Shown: positions 1 through 5,891, numbered from the stretch's first letter. The stretch is DNA of 5,989 nt from an uncultured Sutterella sp. (GCA_900754475.1 CAAECY010000145.1:1-5989), one strand, 5' to 3'. Notes: a model not told the origin generated them from the letters alone. Numbers and translations: made by a program.

Positions 1-50
1 CCGGTCAACGAGACGACGGCTGCGACTTGTGCGCTTCTTGGCTCAGCGTA

Positions 51-1232
51 TCAGCGATCACCCGCGAGGAAGTCGAGCGCGAACGCCGTCTCGACCGCCA
101 CACCGTAGGGAAGGCACCCTTCGTCGGCGCGGAAAGCGGGATGGTGATTCTGCACGTGGTAGCCCTCTTCGGGACCGCCCGCACCGAGGAAGAGGTAGAC
201 GGAAGGCACGAGGTTCGCGAAGGCCGAGAAGTCTTCGCTCGCCGTCCACCCCGTGCGGGTGGCGATGAGGTGTTCGGGGAGCGTCTCCTTTCCAACGCGC
301 AACGCCCGCGCGATCATGCCTTCGTCCTGAACGATGGCGTCGTACCCCGACTGCCAGTCGATCTTGACCTTGGCGCCGTGCCCGGCCGCCACGTGTTCGG
401 CGAGCGCATAGACGCGTTCGCGAACGAGCGCGCGGTCGTCAGCGTCCTTCGTGCGGACGTTGAGACCGATGCGGGCCGTCTGCGGAATGACGTTCACAAC
501 CGTGCCCGCTTCGAAGACCGTGGGAGAAACCACGACGAAATGATCGGGCGCGATGTTGCGCGAAACGATCGTGTGGAGGGCCCCCACAAGTTCCGAGCCC
601 ACCAGAATCGGGTCGATCCCCGCGTGCGGCATCGAGCCGTGCGTACCGCGCCCTTCGATCGTGATCCAGGCGGCGTCGGAAGCGGTCGTTGCCACGCGGT
701 CCGTGCAGACGGAAAGGCGCCCGATGCGGTCGTTCCAGACATGAAGCCCCACGCAGGCGTCCACGCCCTCGAGGACGCCCGCCGCGACCATGTCGCGCGC
801 GCCGCCCGGGAGCGACTCTTCGGCGTGCTGGAAAATGAGGCGCACGCGACCCGCAAAGGTCGAGCGAAGCGCCGTCAAGACCTTCGCGGTGCCGAGCAGA
901 ATCGCCACGTGCGCGTCGTGCCCGCAGACGTGACTCACGCCCGGGTTTTCGGAACGGAATTCGAGGCCCTCCGCCTCTTCGACGGGAAGCGCGTCCATGT
1001 CGGCGCGAAGCGCGATCGTGCGCACGGGACCCGTCGCGGGGAGCGTCCCCGTGATGTCGGCCGTGAGGCTCGTTTCCGTCGGACGACGGATCGTGTCGAT
1101 CCCCATGGCGCGCAATTCCGCCTCGACGTACGCGACCGTTCGGTGTTCGCAAAAGCTCAGTTCCGGATGACGGTGTACGTGACGGCGCCAACGGACGAGG
1201 TCGTCTTCGGGAATCGGAAAATCGGTTCGCAT
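51..1232 (-). CDS. M20D-family amidohydrolase (hippurate / N-acyl-amino-acid hydrolase type)
   Basis: This 393-residue protein has the usual length of M20D peptidases, cytoplasmic two-metal enzymes that hydrolyse the amide bond of N-acyl amino acids (hippurate, acetyl-amino acids, auxin conjugates). The whole motif set is visible: RADMDALP (76-83) with two Asp, CGHDAH (103-108) supplying Cys103 and His105, FQHAEE (134-139) with the catalytic/metal Glu pair, GLHVWN (162-167) with His164, the dimerisation-domain stretch GRGTHGSMPHAGIDP (194-208), SEDFS (332-336) and the C-terminal NHHPAF (362-367) with the last metal His. No key residue is missing. The common FQPAEE form reads FQHAEE here, a tolerated variant. 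The ATG at 1232 is chosen because AAGGAG lies 8 bases upstream; the frame stays open further upstream but runs into the preceding gene. It is the second gene of a minus-strand operon, 44 bases after the transporter. The family is certain; the exact substrate cannot be read from sequence. Confidence 0.95.
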   Translation of the reverse strand: MRTDFPIPEDDLVRWRRHVHRHPELSFCEHRTVAYVEAELRAMGIDTIRRPTETSLTADITGTLPATGPVRTIALRADMDALPVEEAEGLEFRSENPGVSHVCGHDAHVAILLGTAKVLTALRSTFAGRVRLIFQHAEESLPGGARDMVAAGVLEGVDACVGLHVWNDRIGRLSVCTDRVATTASDAAWITIEGRGTHGSMPHAGIDPILVGSELVGALHTIVSRNIAPDHFVVVSPTVFEAGTVVNVIPQTARIGLNVRTKDADDRALVRERVYALAEHVAAGHGAKVKIDWQSGYDAIVQDEGMIARALRVGKETLPEHLIATRTGWTASEDFSAFANLVPSVYLFLGAGGPEEGYHVQNHHPAFRADEGCLPYGVAVETAFALDFLAGDR

Positions 1233-1240
1233 GAAAAATT

Positions 1241-1246
1241 CTCCTT
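1241..1246 (-). promoter_or_regulatory. Ribosome binding site of the amidohydrolase
   Basis: On the minus strand this reads AAGGAG, 8 bases before the ATG at 1232. It is the strongest Shine-Dalgarno sequence in the window and fixes the start, ruling out the 84-codon open extension upstream. It lies inside the 44-base gap after the transporter stop codon. Confidence 0.88.
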
Positions 1247-1276
1247 TCTGCTTTCGGTATGTTAGAACCTCGCGCC

Positions 1277-2221
1277 TCAAGCGGACTTGAGGCCCAGAAA
1301 TTCGCGGATGCGGGTTTCGCACTGCACGGCGACGACGCCCGCCAGAACGAGCGCCGCGCCCGCCGCGAACCAGCCGTCGACCGATTCGCCGAGCATCACG
1401 ACGCCCATCACCACGCCGAAAAGGGGCGTGGCGAAAACGAGCACGCCGAGCCGCGCGGCCAGGTACCGCCGCAGCATCCCGCACCAGATGAGGTAGCTTG
1501 CAAAGCTTACGACGAAAATTTGAAAGAGGAGACTCGACCAGCCGACGAGCCCCGGCTCGAACCGCGTCTCACCCATGAGGAACGCGCACGGAAAGAGAAT
1601 CGCAAAGCCCGTCGCGAGCTGCCAGAAAAGAAGCTGCCCCGAGGACGCGCGACTCATCGTAGTCGTTCGGATCGTGATCGTGGTCAGGCCCCAGGAAAGG
1701 CCGGAGCAGAGTCCCAGGAAGTCGCCCCAGAGCCAGTCGGCGCCGAGTTCGTTCCCGGAGAGAAGCGCGGGAACGCCGAACGCAAGCACGATCCCCGCGA
1801 AGGAGGTGGCCACACCCGCCCATTGGAAGGCGGACAAGCGCTCCTCGGGGAGTTTGAACGCAAGCCCCACGGCCGCAAAGAGGGGTGCCGTGTAGAGAAG
1901 CACCGCCATGTGCGAAGCGGACGTGTAGCGGAGGCCCTCCGCGACGAAAAAGAATTCGCCCGCGAAGAAAAGCCCCGTCAGAAAGCCGTGGAAGGGCTTG
2001 ACCCCGGGCGTCCAGGGCTCTTTCGACACGAACCGGTTCCAGGCAAGAAGCAGCAGGCACGAAAGCGCGCTTCGCACCGAGACCTGCAACATCGTGCTCA
2101 CTTCGGGCGCGGCCGCTTTGATCGCGACCTGCTGCAAGCCCCAAATGAAGCAAAGCGCCATGACGACGGCTACGGCGCGGGAATCGATCGGACGACGGGC
2201 TGTGCTCGGCTGGGTAGGCAC
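1277..2221 (-). CDS. EamA/DMT-superfamily membrane transporter
   Basis: This 314-residue inner-membrane protein belongs to the drug/metabolite transporter superfamily, which mostly exports or exchanges small metabolites such as amino acids. About ten hydrophobic helices are visible (roughly 15-35, 44-62, 76-95, 103-123, 131-152, 162-182, 198-216, 227-247, 255-278, 281-300), forming two EamA repeats (about 16-152 and 163-300). Typical signatures are ALCFIWGLQQVAIK in helix 1, EGLRYTSASHMAVLLYTAPLF at about 95-115 and VLVFATPLFGVVMGVVMLGE near the end of repeat 2. The start is placed at a GTG (2219-2221) preceded by GGAGA at a 6-base spacing, which leaves a short hydrophilic N-terminus before helix 1. 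An ATG at 2410 in the same frame would add 63 Arg/Pro-rich residues unlike the family and is not favoured. It is the first gene of an operon with the amidohydrolase, so its substrate may be that enzyme's product, though this is inferred from position. The family is sure; substrate and direction are unknown. Confidence 0.93.
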   Translation of the reverse strand: MPTQPSTARRPIDSRAVAVVMALCFIWGLQQVAIKAAAPEVSTMLQVSVRSALSCLLLLAWNRFVSKEPWTPGVKPFHGFLTGLFFAGEFFFVAEGLRYTSASHMAVLLYTAPLFAAVGLAFKLPEERLSAFQWAGVATSFAGIVLAFGVPALLSGNELGADWLWGDFLGLCSGLSWGLTTITIRTTTMSRASSGQLLFWQLATGFAILFPCAFLMGETRFEPGLVGWSSLLFQIFVVSFASYLIWCGMLRRYLAARLGVLVFATPLFGVVMGVVMLGESVDGWFAAGAALVLAGVVAVQCETRIREFLGLKSA

Positions 2222-2227
2222 GGGGTT

Positions 2228-2232
2228 TCTCC
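2228..2232 (-). promoter_or_regulatory. Ribosome binding site supporting the GTG start of the transporter
   Basis: On the minus strand this reads GGAGA, 6 bases before the GTG at 2221. No comparable site precedes the ATG at 2410, so this site decides the start in favour of a 314-residue protein. Confidence 0.65.
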
Positions 2233-2385
2233 GGAAATCGGGTGAGGGGTCGGGATTTTGAGGTGAAAGTGAAAAGTATGCTCCTTTGCGTGCCGCTTTG
2301 CCGCCTCGGCGGGGCCGGGGAACGGCGGCGGGCGGGACTTTTTCGCGCGCTTTCCGCCGGCCCGCGCCCCGGTTGGCGACGGAAA

Positions 2386-2416
2386 ATTCTTGGCTTTCGG
2401 TCGGATTCACTGTAAA
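2386..2416 (-). promoter_or_regulatory. Weak candidate promoter for the transporter-amidohydrolase operon
   Basis: Read on the minus strand, TTTACA (2416-2411) and AAGAAT (2391-2386) resemble -35 and -10 boxes with a 19-base spacer. This is the best match found upstream of the operon but is longer than the ideal 17-base spacing. It would give a GC-rich leader of roughly 150 bases. The placement is tentative. Confidence 0.25.
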
Positions 2417-2417
2417 C

Positions 2418-2431
2418 CGTGCGATTGCACG
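2418..2431. repeat. Short palindrome between the divergent promoters (possible operator)
   Basis: CGTGC and GCACG form a perfect 5-base inverted repeat around GATT. It lies about 23 bases upstream of the plus-strand -35 box and next to the candidate minus-strand -35 box, a position where a regulator could act on both directions. It is short enough to arise by chance in GC-rich DNA. Confidence 0.3.
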
Positions 2432-2453
2432 ATGATTTTCCGCATCGAATCGC

Positions 2454-2483
2454 TTGAAACTTTTTTGTAATTTCGCCTACACT
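2454..2483 (+). promoter_or_regulatory. Sigma70-type promoter of the sensor-kinase gene
   Basis: TTGAAA (2454-2459) and TACACT (2478-2483) are separated by 18 bases within the most AT-rich patch of the region, which includes a run of six T. Transcription would start near 2490, giving a leader of about 113 bases before the ATG at 2603. The boxes match 5 of 6 and 4 of 6 consensus positions. No experimental support is available here. Confidence 0.6.
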
Positions 2484-2495
2484 TCTCCGCCTTTT

Positions 2496-2565
2496 GTTTG
2501 GGGAAGGGGCACGCCGAGTCAAAACCTTCGGCGCCTCCCTCGACACACGTACCCTTTCCCCGAAC
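2496..2565 (+). promoter_or_regulatory. Structured 5' leader of the kinase mRNA (nested stems)
   Basis: Bases 2496-2508 pair with 2552-2565 in a 13-pair stem with one G-T wobble (2499/2562) and one bulged T (2555). Inside it, CGCCGA (2512-2517) pairs perfectly with TCGGCG (2528-2533) around a 10-base loop. The structure starts within a few bases of the predicted transcription start and ends 37 bases before the ATG. No uridine tract follows directly, so it is not a simple terminator. It may be a stabilising 5' structure or a regulatory leader; no known riboswitch class was recognised. The pairing was worked out by eye. Confidence 0.45.
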
Positions 2566-2602
2566 CGATTCCGTTTTCACCGTCGGCACTCTTCTGCCCG
2601 CC

Positions 2603-3412
2603 ATGAATTCGCATCTTTCTTCGTTTCTCAACCGGATCTCCCTTCCGCTCTTTTTGCTTCGCGTCGTCGTCTTTTTCATCCTTGTCGGCGCGGGAACGTC
2701 GTTGTACGGCGTGCTTCGATCGAACATCGTCGAAGAGTTCCACCAACACGAGTCCTACACGCTCGGCGAATTCCGCGGCGAGCAGGCCAACCGCCTCACG
2801 GTGCTGCGCGCCGTGGCGACGGCAGGGCACATGCAGCTCGTCTCGAGGCTCGACCGGGGCTTCAACGACGACGCCCTCAACGGCTGGCTCAAGGACTTCT
2901 TCCTTCAGGCGCAGGTGATGGTCGGGACGAAACGCGGCATCAATGTCTGGATCATCATCGACGACGAGAAGCTCTACACGACGAACGCCGCCCCGTGGTT
3001 CGACCAGACGATCGCAAGCCGCCCGTGGTACCGGGAAGCGAAGGCCGCCGAGGACGCGCACGTCTCGCCCATCTACCACGAAGCGGGCTCGGGCAAACCC
3101 GTCATCACCGTGACGGCCTACGACCCGAAGCACCGCGCGATGTTCGGGTTCGACCTCTATCCGGGCGGCACCGACATGGAGATTTTCTCGACTCCGGAAA
3201 CTCTCTACGGCCACTATTTCCTCACGGACAACACGGGGAGGCCCTTCCTCATGCGTACCGACGTCGATCTTCAGATGGAGGCCTTTGCGGGCATCGTCGA
3301 AGACTGGGTGCGCGAACTCAAAGCGCGCCGCAAATCGGAGGGCCCCCTTCTGACACAGGGCGCTCGGACGCCCGTCTATGTGTACGGGTCGGAACTTCCG
3401 AACGGGAACTGA
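2603..3412 (+). CDS. Sensor part of a hybrid histidine kinase, cut off by an in-frame TGA
   Basis: This 269-residue fragment is the membrane-anchored sensor of a histidine kinase whose remaining 727 codons follow in the same frame. A membrane helix lies at about 14-36, followed by a periplasmic domain of about 220 residues. The segment around RPWY (140-143), with the following ...SPIYHEAGSGKPVITVTAYD, resembles double-Cache (dCache) ligand-binding domains, where an R-x-W-Y motif helps bind small ligands such as amino acids; the actual ligand is unknown. The ATG at 2603 is chosen because it lies just before helix 1. An in-frame TTG at 2498 would sit only about 15 bases past the -10 box. No clear Shine-Dalgarno sequence precedes the ATG. 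The frame ends at TGA 3410-3412, before the second membrane helix expected to return the chain to the cytoplasm. Alone, this piece could bind ligand but not signal. It reads either as half of an interrupted gene (997 codons before the stop, including the TGA) or as a split sensor subunit. Confidence 0.8.
   Translation: MNSHLSSFLNRISLPLFLLRVVVFFILVGAGTSLYGVLRSNIVEEFHQHESYTLGEFRGEQANRLTVLRAVATAGHMQLVSRLDRGFNDDALNGWLKDFFLQAQVMVGTKRGINVWIIIDDEKLYTTNAAPWFDQTIASRPWYREAKAAEDAHVSPIYHEAGSGKPVITVTAYDPKHRAMFGFDLYPGGTDMEIFSTPETLYGHYFLTDNTGRPFLMRTDVDLQMEAFAGIVEDWVRELKARRKSEGPLLTQGARTPVYVYGSELPNGN
3410..3412 (+). other. In-frame TGA interrupting the sensor-kinase gene
   Basis: The frame runs without any shift from 2603 through this TGA to the stop at 5594-5596. 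The second membrane helix of the expected architecture begins about 15 codons after it, so the two sides belong to one protein design. Single changes from TGG (Trp), CGA (Arg) or GGA (Gly) would create it. The next codon is GTG, with a weak GGGA at 3404-3407, so ribosomes could restart there. No hairpin resembling a bacterial SECIS element was seen directly downstream. A base-call error, a recent nonsense mutation, stop readthrough and a genuine stop-start split all remain possible. Confidence 0.85.
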
Positions 3413-5596
3413 GTGGTACACAGCCGCCCCGCGAAGCACCTCGACCGGCAGCTTCTGAACCTCAATCTCGCTGCGGGCGCGACGACGTTGTGCATCGTGT
3501 TTCTCCTTCTTTGGGGTGCGAAGTTCCTTCGACGGCTCGAGGAGCGCCTCGTGCACATTTCGAGCATCGTGCGAACGATGTTCCGCTCGTCGGAACTCGT
3601 CGTTCTCATCAACCTTCGAACGGGGAACTACGAACTCTTGGCCGGGAACGACGCCGTGCAACGCACGCTCGCGAGTGAAGGCGCGTACGAAGCCACGATG
3701 GAGAAACTTGCCGAAGCGATCACGTCGGGGCACGACGACTTCGTGAAGAGCTTTTCTCTGGAGTCGATCCGCCGCCACTACGCCGACAACGACCGCTCGT
3801 TCGGGGGCGAATTCGAGTACCGGGCCGAGGACGGTCACCTCACCTGGGGGCAAGCTCTGCTCGTTCTCGACCAATCCGTCCTTCCCGACGAAGTGATCCT
3901 TCGCATCATCAACGTCGAGCAGCAGCACAAGGCGCGCTCGGCGGAGACGGCTCTTCTGCGTACGGCCCTCGAAGCCGCGCGTCAGAGCGAACACTCGAAG
4001 CAGCTCTTCTTCCATTCGGTCTCGCACGAAATGCGCACGCCCTTGAACGCGATCTGCAACATGACGACGATCGCCGAACGCGCCTTCGCGTCCGGGGACC
4101 CCGCGAAAATGAAGATGTCGCTCGGCCACATCCGCCACGGCGCGGACATGTTGCTGCGCCTGGTGAACGACCTCTTGGAGCTCGCCGCCGCGCGCGACGG
4201 GAACGTGCAGTTGGAGCTGCGACCCTTCCGGCTCGACCTCTTCCTTGCAACCGTCGCCCGCTCCTTTGCGGACGGCGCTCAGAAGGACGACAAGCACTTC
4301 GTCACGGACTTCAAGGACGTCGCCTGGCCCGTCACCGGGGACCCCGTGCGGCTTGAGCTCATCCTCAACAACCTGCTTTCCAACGCCGTCAAGTACACGA
4401 CTTCGGGGAAGTCCGTCACCTTTACGGTCGAGCGCATCACGTCGGCGGGCGACGGGGAGCACTTCCGCTTCACGATCCGCGACGAAGGCTGCGGGATGAG
4501 TCCCGAATTCCTGAAGACGATCTTCACGCCCTACGCGCGCGAGCAGCGCTACCACACGCGCGAAATTCGCGGCACGGGCCTCGGCATGCCGATCGTGAAG
4601 TCCCTTCTGCAGCTCATGAACGGGACGATCCGCATCGAAAGCCAAGTCGGCGAAGGGACAACCGTCGTGATGACGATCCCCTTGGAAATCCTCGCCGAGG
4701 ACGACCCGCGGGTGCGGGACCTTGGCGCGCAGGATTCGGAATCGACTTCCGAGTCGCAACCCGTGTCGCACGTCGAAGTGCGCGAGGTCGACTTCCGCAC
4801 GAGCACGACGACGGCTTCGAAAGACGCCTCGAAGGGTGCGGCGAACGGTGTTGCGTCGACCGCATCGTCCTCATCGACGGCTCCGACCGCTGCCGGCCCG
4901 AAGCCCGAACAGGCGTCGGTCCCCGGCGAACGCGCCCTTCCCTCTTCTCATGCTTCTCACGCCTCTCACGAGCGGGGCGTCGACCCGGAAGCCTGCGCCG
5001 CGCACGCCTCCTGCAACACGTGCCTCGGCACGGAGGCAAGTTGCCTTGCGAAGGAGAAGACGGATACGCCCGACGGAAAAGCCGCCGCGTTCGGTCCGAG
5101 CGTCTTGGCGCGCGCGTGTGCGACGGCGAAGAAAGCGAACCCCGGTCCGTCCGTGACGGAGGCGCCCTCTTCGAGCGCGTCGACCGATGCGGTCGCATCC
5201 GAAAAGCCCCTATTCCTTGTGGCCGAGGACAACCTCATCAATCAGGAGATCCTTGCGGAACTTCTTGACGAACTCGGCTGTGCGGCCGAGATGGCCGACA
5301 ACGGGCGCGAGGCGTTCGAGAAATTCCGCGATTCCGCCCCCGGGACCTACACGGCGATCCTGATGGCCGTCAACATGCCCGAGATGAACGGGCTCGATGC
5401 GACCCGCGCCGTTCGCGGCTGCAACCATCCGGACGCCTTCGGGATCCCGATCGTCGCCGCCACCGCGAACGTGCTCACGGAGGACATCGATGAAATCTAC
5501 GCGGCGGGCATGAACGCCTACCTCGCGAAGCCCATCGACTTCGGGAAGCTGAGTTCCATCGTGAAGCAGCTCCTCGCCCGACGGCACGCCCGCTGA
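3413..5596 (+). CDS. Hybrid histidine kinase, kinase and receiver part (TM-PAS-like-HisKA-HATPase-REC)
   Basis: This 727-codon frame is the signalling half of the sensor kinase. In order it shows a membrane helix (about 16-39), a PAS-like region (about 58-170), a coiled segment, HisKA with H-box VSHEMRTPLN and phosphorylatable His205, and an ATPase domain with N-box LNNLLSNAVKYT (Asn320, Asn324), G1 box DEGCGM (357-362) and G2 box GTGLGM (387-392). A linker of about 170 residues (428-598), rich in Ser/Ala/Thr, follows, then a receiver domain (about 600-722). The kinase core is complete and should autophosphorylate. The receiver keeps the acidic pair Glu605/Asp606, Thr684 and Lys706, but the phosphoacceptor position reads LMAVNMP, with Ala652 where LMDVxMP is expected, so it should not accept phosphate. 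The GTG start follows the TGA immediately with only a weak GGGA upstream; if it is not used, this half is silent. The transcript ends at the terminator at 5662-5699. The target is unknown; the exported protein downstream is one candidate. Confidence 0.9.
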   Translation: MVHSRPAKHLDRQLLNLNLAAGATTLCIVFLLLWGAKFLRRLEERLVHISSIVRTMFRSSELVVLINLRTGNYELLAGNDAVQRTLASEGAYEATMEKLAEAITSGHDDFVKSFSLESIRRHYADNDRSFGGEFEYRAEDGHLTWGQALLVLDQSVLPDEVILRIINVEQQHKARSAETALLRTALEAARQSEHSKQLFFHSVSHEMRTPLNAICNMTTIAERAFASGDPAKMKMSLGHIRHGADMLLRLVNDLLELAAARDGNVQLELRPFRLDLFLATVARSFADGAQKDDKHFVTDFKDVAWPVTGDPVRLELILNNLLSNAVKYTTSGKSVTFTVERITSAGDGEHFRFTIRDEGCGMSPEFLKTIFTPYAREQRYHTREIRGTGLGMPIVKSLLQLMNGTIRIESQVGEGTTVVMTIPLEILAEDDPRVRDLGAQDSESTSESQPVSHVEVREVDFRTSTTTASKDASKGAANGVASTASSSSTAPTAAGPKPEQASVPGERALPSSHASHASHERGVDPEACAAHASCNTCLGTEASCLAKEKTDTPDGKAAAFGPSVLARACATAKKANPGPSVTEAPSSSASTDAVASEKPLFLVAEDNLINQEILAELLDELGCAAEMADNGREAFEKFRDSAPGTYTAILMAVNMPEMNGLDATRAVRGCNHPDAFGIPIVAATANVLTEDIDEIYAAGMNAYLAKPIDFGKLSSIVKQLLARRHAR
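4994..5044 (+). other. Four-cysteine cluster in the kinase linker
   Basis: In the linker between the ATPase and receiver domains, cysteines fall at residues 528, 534, 537 and 544 of the downstream frame (spacing C-x5-C-x2-C-x6-C), with a His at 531. The surrounding linker is otherwise low-complexity Ser/Ala/Thr/Pro. The arrangement could bind a metal or form redox disulfides, but it does not match a named motif that I recognise, and there is no CxxCH heme site. Confidence 0.5.
5366..5368 (+). other. Receiver phosphoacceptor codon changed from Asp to Ala
   Basis: The codon is GCC (Ala652). It sits in ILMAVNMPEMNGLDATR, where receivers of this type read ILMDVxMPxMNGLxATR. One base change (GAC to GCC) explains it. 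The other conserved receiver residues (Glu605, Asp606, Thr684, Lys706) are intact, so only the phosphorylation site is lost. Confidence 0.88.
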
Positions 5597-5626
5597 CGCG
5601 GCGCCGAAAGGTCGAAGCGTCAATCC

Positions 5627-5647
5627 GGCCGATCGATCCTATCGGCC
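5627..5647 (+). repeat. Hairpin just after the kinase stop codon
   Basis: GGCCGAT (5627-5633) pairs perfectly with ATCGGCC (5641-5647) around a 7-base loop. The heptamer CAATCCG occurs on both sides of it (5621-5627 and 5651-5657). No T-run follows, so it is not itself a terminator. It may protect the 3' end of the kinase mRNA together with the terminator 15 bases on. Confidence 0.6.
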
Positions 5648-5661
5648 CTTCAATCCGCAAC

Positions 5662-5699
5662 CGCCGCCCGCAGGTTTATGACATGCGGGCGGCGTTTTT
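5662..5699 (+). terminator. Rho-independent terminator of the sensor-kinase transcript
   Basis: CGCCGCCCGCA (5662-5672) and TGCGGGCGGCG (5684-5694) form a perfect 11-pair GC-rich stem with an 11-base loop, followed at once by five T (5695-5699). It lies 65 bases after the kinase stop codon and separates the kinase from the next gene. The minus-strand reading has no T-run after the stem, so it acts on plus-strand transcripts only. Confidence 0.92.
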
Positions 5700-5801
5700 C
5701 GTATGGAAACACGGACCTTCCCGACCGAGGCCGAGGAGGCCGTCGAGCATTTCGGGCAAGAATCCGCATTTCCCGCACCTGTCGCACCGGGCACGAACAG
5801 G

Positions 5802-5823
5802 CGCATACTCGTTCTCGTACGCG
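5802..5823. promoter_or_regulatory. Imperfect inverted repeat upstream of the exported-protein gene (possible promoter or operator)
   Basis: CGCATAC (5802-5808) and GTACGCG (5817-5823) form an inverted repeat with one mismatch and an 8-base spacer. CATACT (5804-5809) within it resembles a -10 box, but the -35 position (GTCGCA, 17 bases upstream) is poor. The site lies 75 bases before the ATG at 5898, a reasonable place for a regulated promoter. The evidence is weak. Confidence 0.25.
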
Positions 5824-5885
5824 GGGAGCGCGTGCGTCGGACCTTTCCGGGCGCACCCGCGCTTGCGCGCATCAACGGATTTTCG

Positions 5886-5891
5886 GGAGAG
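5886..5891 (+). promoter_or_regulatory. Ribosome binding site of the partial Tat-type gene
   Basis: GGAGAG lies 6 bases before the ATG at 5898 and is followed by an A-run, a favourable initiation context. It decides the start in favour of 5898, although the same frame is open upstream to an ATG at 5703. Confidence 0.75.

Larger units (their letters stand above)
2222..2602. other. Divergent intergenic region between the transporter operon and the sensor-kinase gene
   Basis: This 381-base stretch has no convincing gene. Bases 2454-2483 hold a good plus-strand promoter. Bases 2496-2565 form a stem-rich leader for the kinase. A short palindrome (2418-2431) lies between the two transcription directions. 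Bases 2290-2380 are extremely GC-rich and can form several hairpins; on the minus strand they would be part of the transporter mRNA leader. A tandem GTGAAA repeat occurs at 2263-2274. The AT-rich patch at 2435-2500 is the most promoter-like section. Open frames that cross the region are low-complexity Arg/Pro-rich strings and look accidental. Confidence 0.75.

Noticed and set aside
1..50. Possible terminator or next gene after the amidohydrolase.
   Set aside because: No hairpin with a T-run and no supported reading frame could be seen in these 50 bases; the operon may continue outside the window.
27..1265. A 412-codon open frame on the plus strand opposite the amidohydrolase.
   Set aside because: Its translation is Arg/His/Asp-rich with no recognisable domain, and it lies antisense to a clear M20 enzyme with all motifs. 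It is a by-product of high GC content.
2300..2343. GCCGCC/GGCGGC pairing followed by five T, resembling a plus-strand terminator.
   Set aside because: The T-run starts 9 bases after the stem end and no plus-strand gene lies upstream to be terminated.
2222..2410. N-terminal extension of the transporter from an ATG at 2410.
   Set aside because: The 63 added residues are Arg/Pro-rich and unlike the family; the GTG at 2221 has a ribosome binding site and gives the normal length.
2498..2602. Earlier TTG start for the sensor-kinase gene.
   Set aside because: It would begin about 8 bases after the predicted transcription start, with no room for a ribosome binding site, and add a hydrophilic segment before the first membrane helix.
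3413..3460. Selenocysteine decoding of the TGA at 3410.
   Set aside because: No hairpin of bacterial SECIS form was visible directly downstream, and histidine kinases are not known selenoproteins.
2519..4771. A 750-codon open frame on the minus strand opposite the kinase.
   Set aside because: It is charged low-complexity sequence with no domain or hydrophobic pattern, antisense to the well-supported kinase. Its length reflects GC-rich codon bias on the other strand.
4950..4972. His-Ala-Ser short tandem repeat in the linker considered as a repeat element.
   Set aside because: Only two units are present; it fits general low-complexity linker composition.
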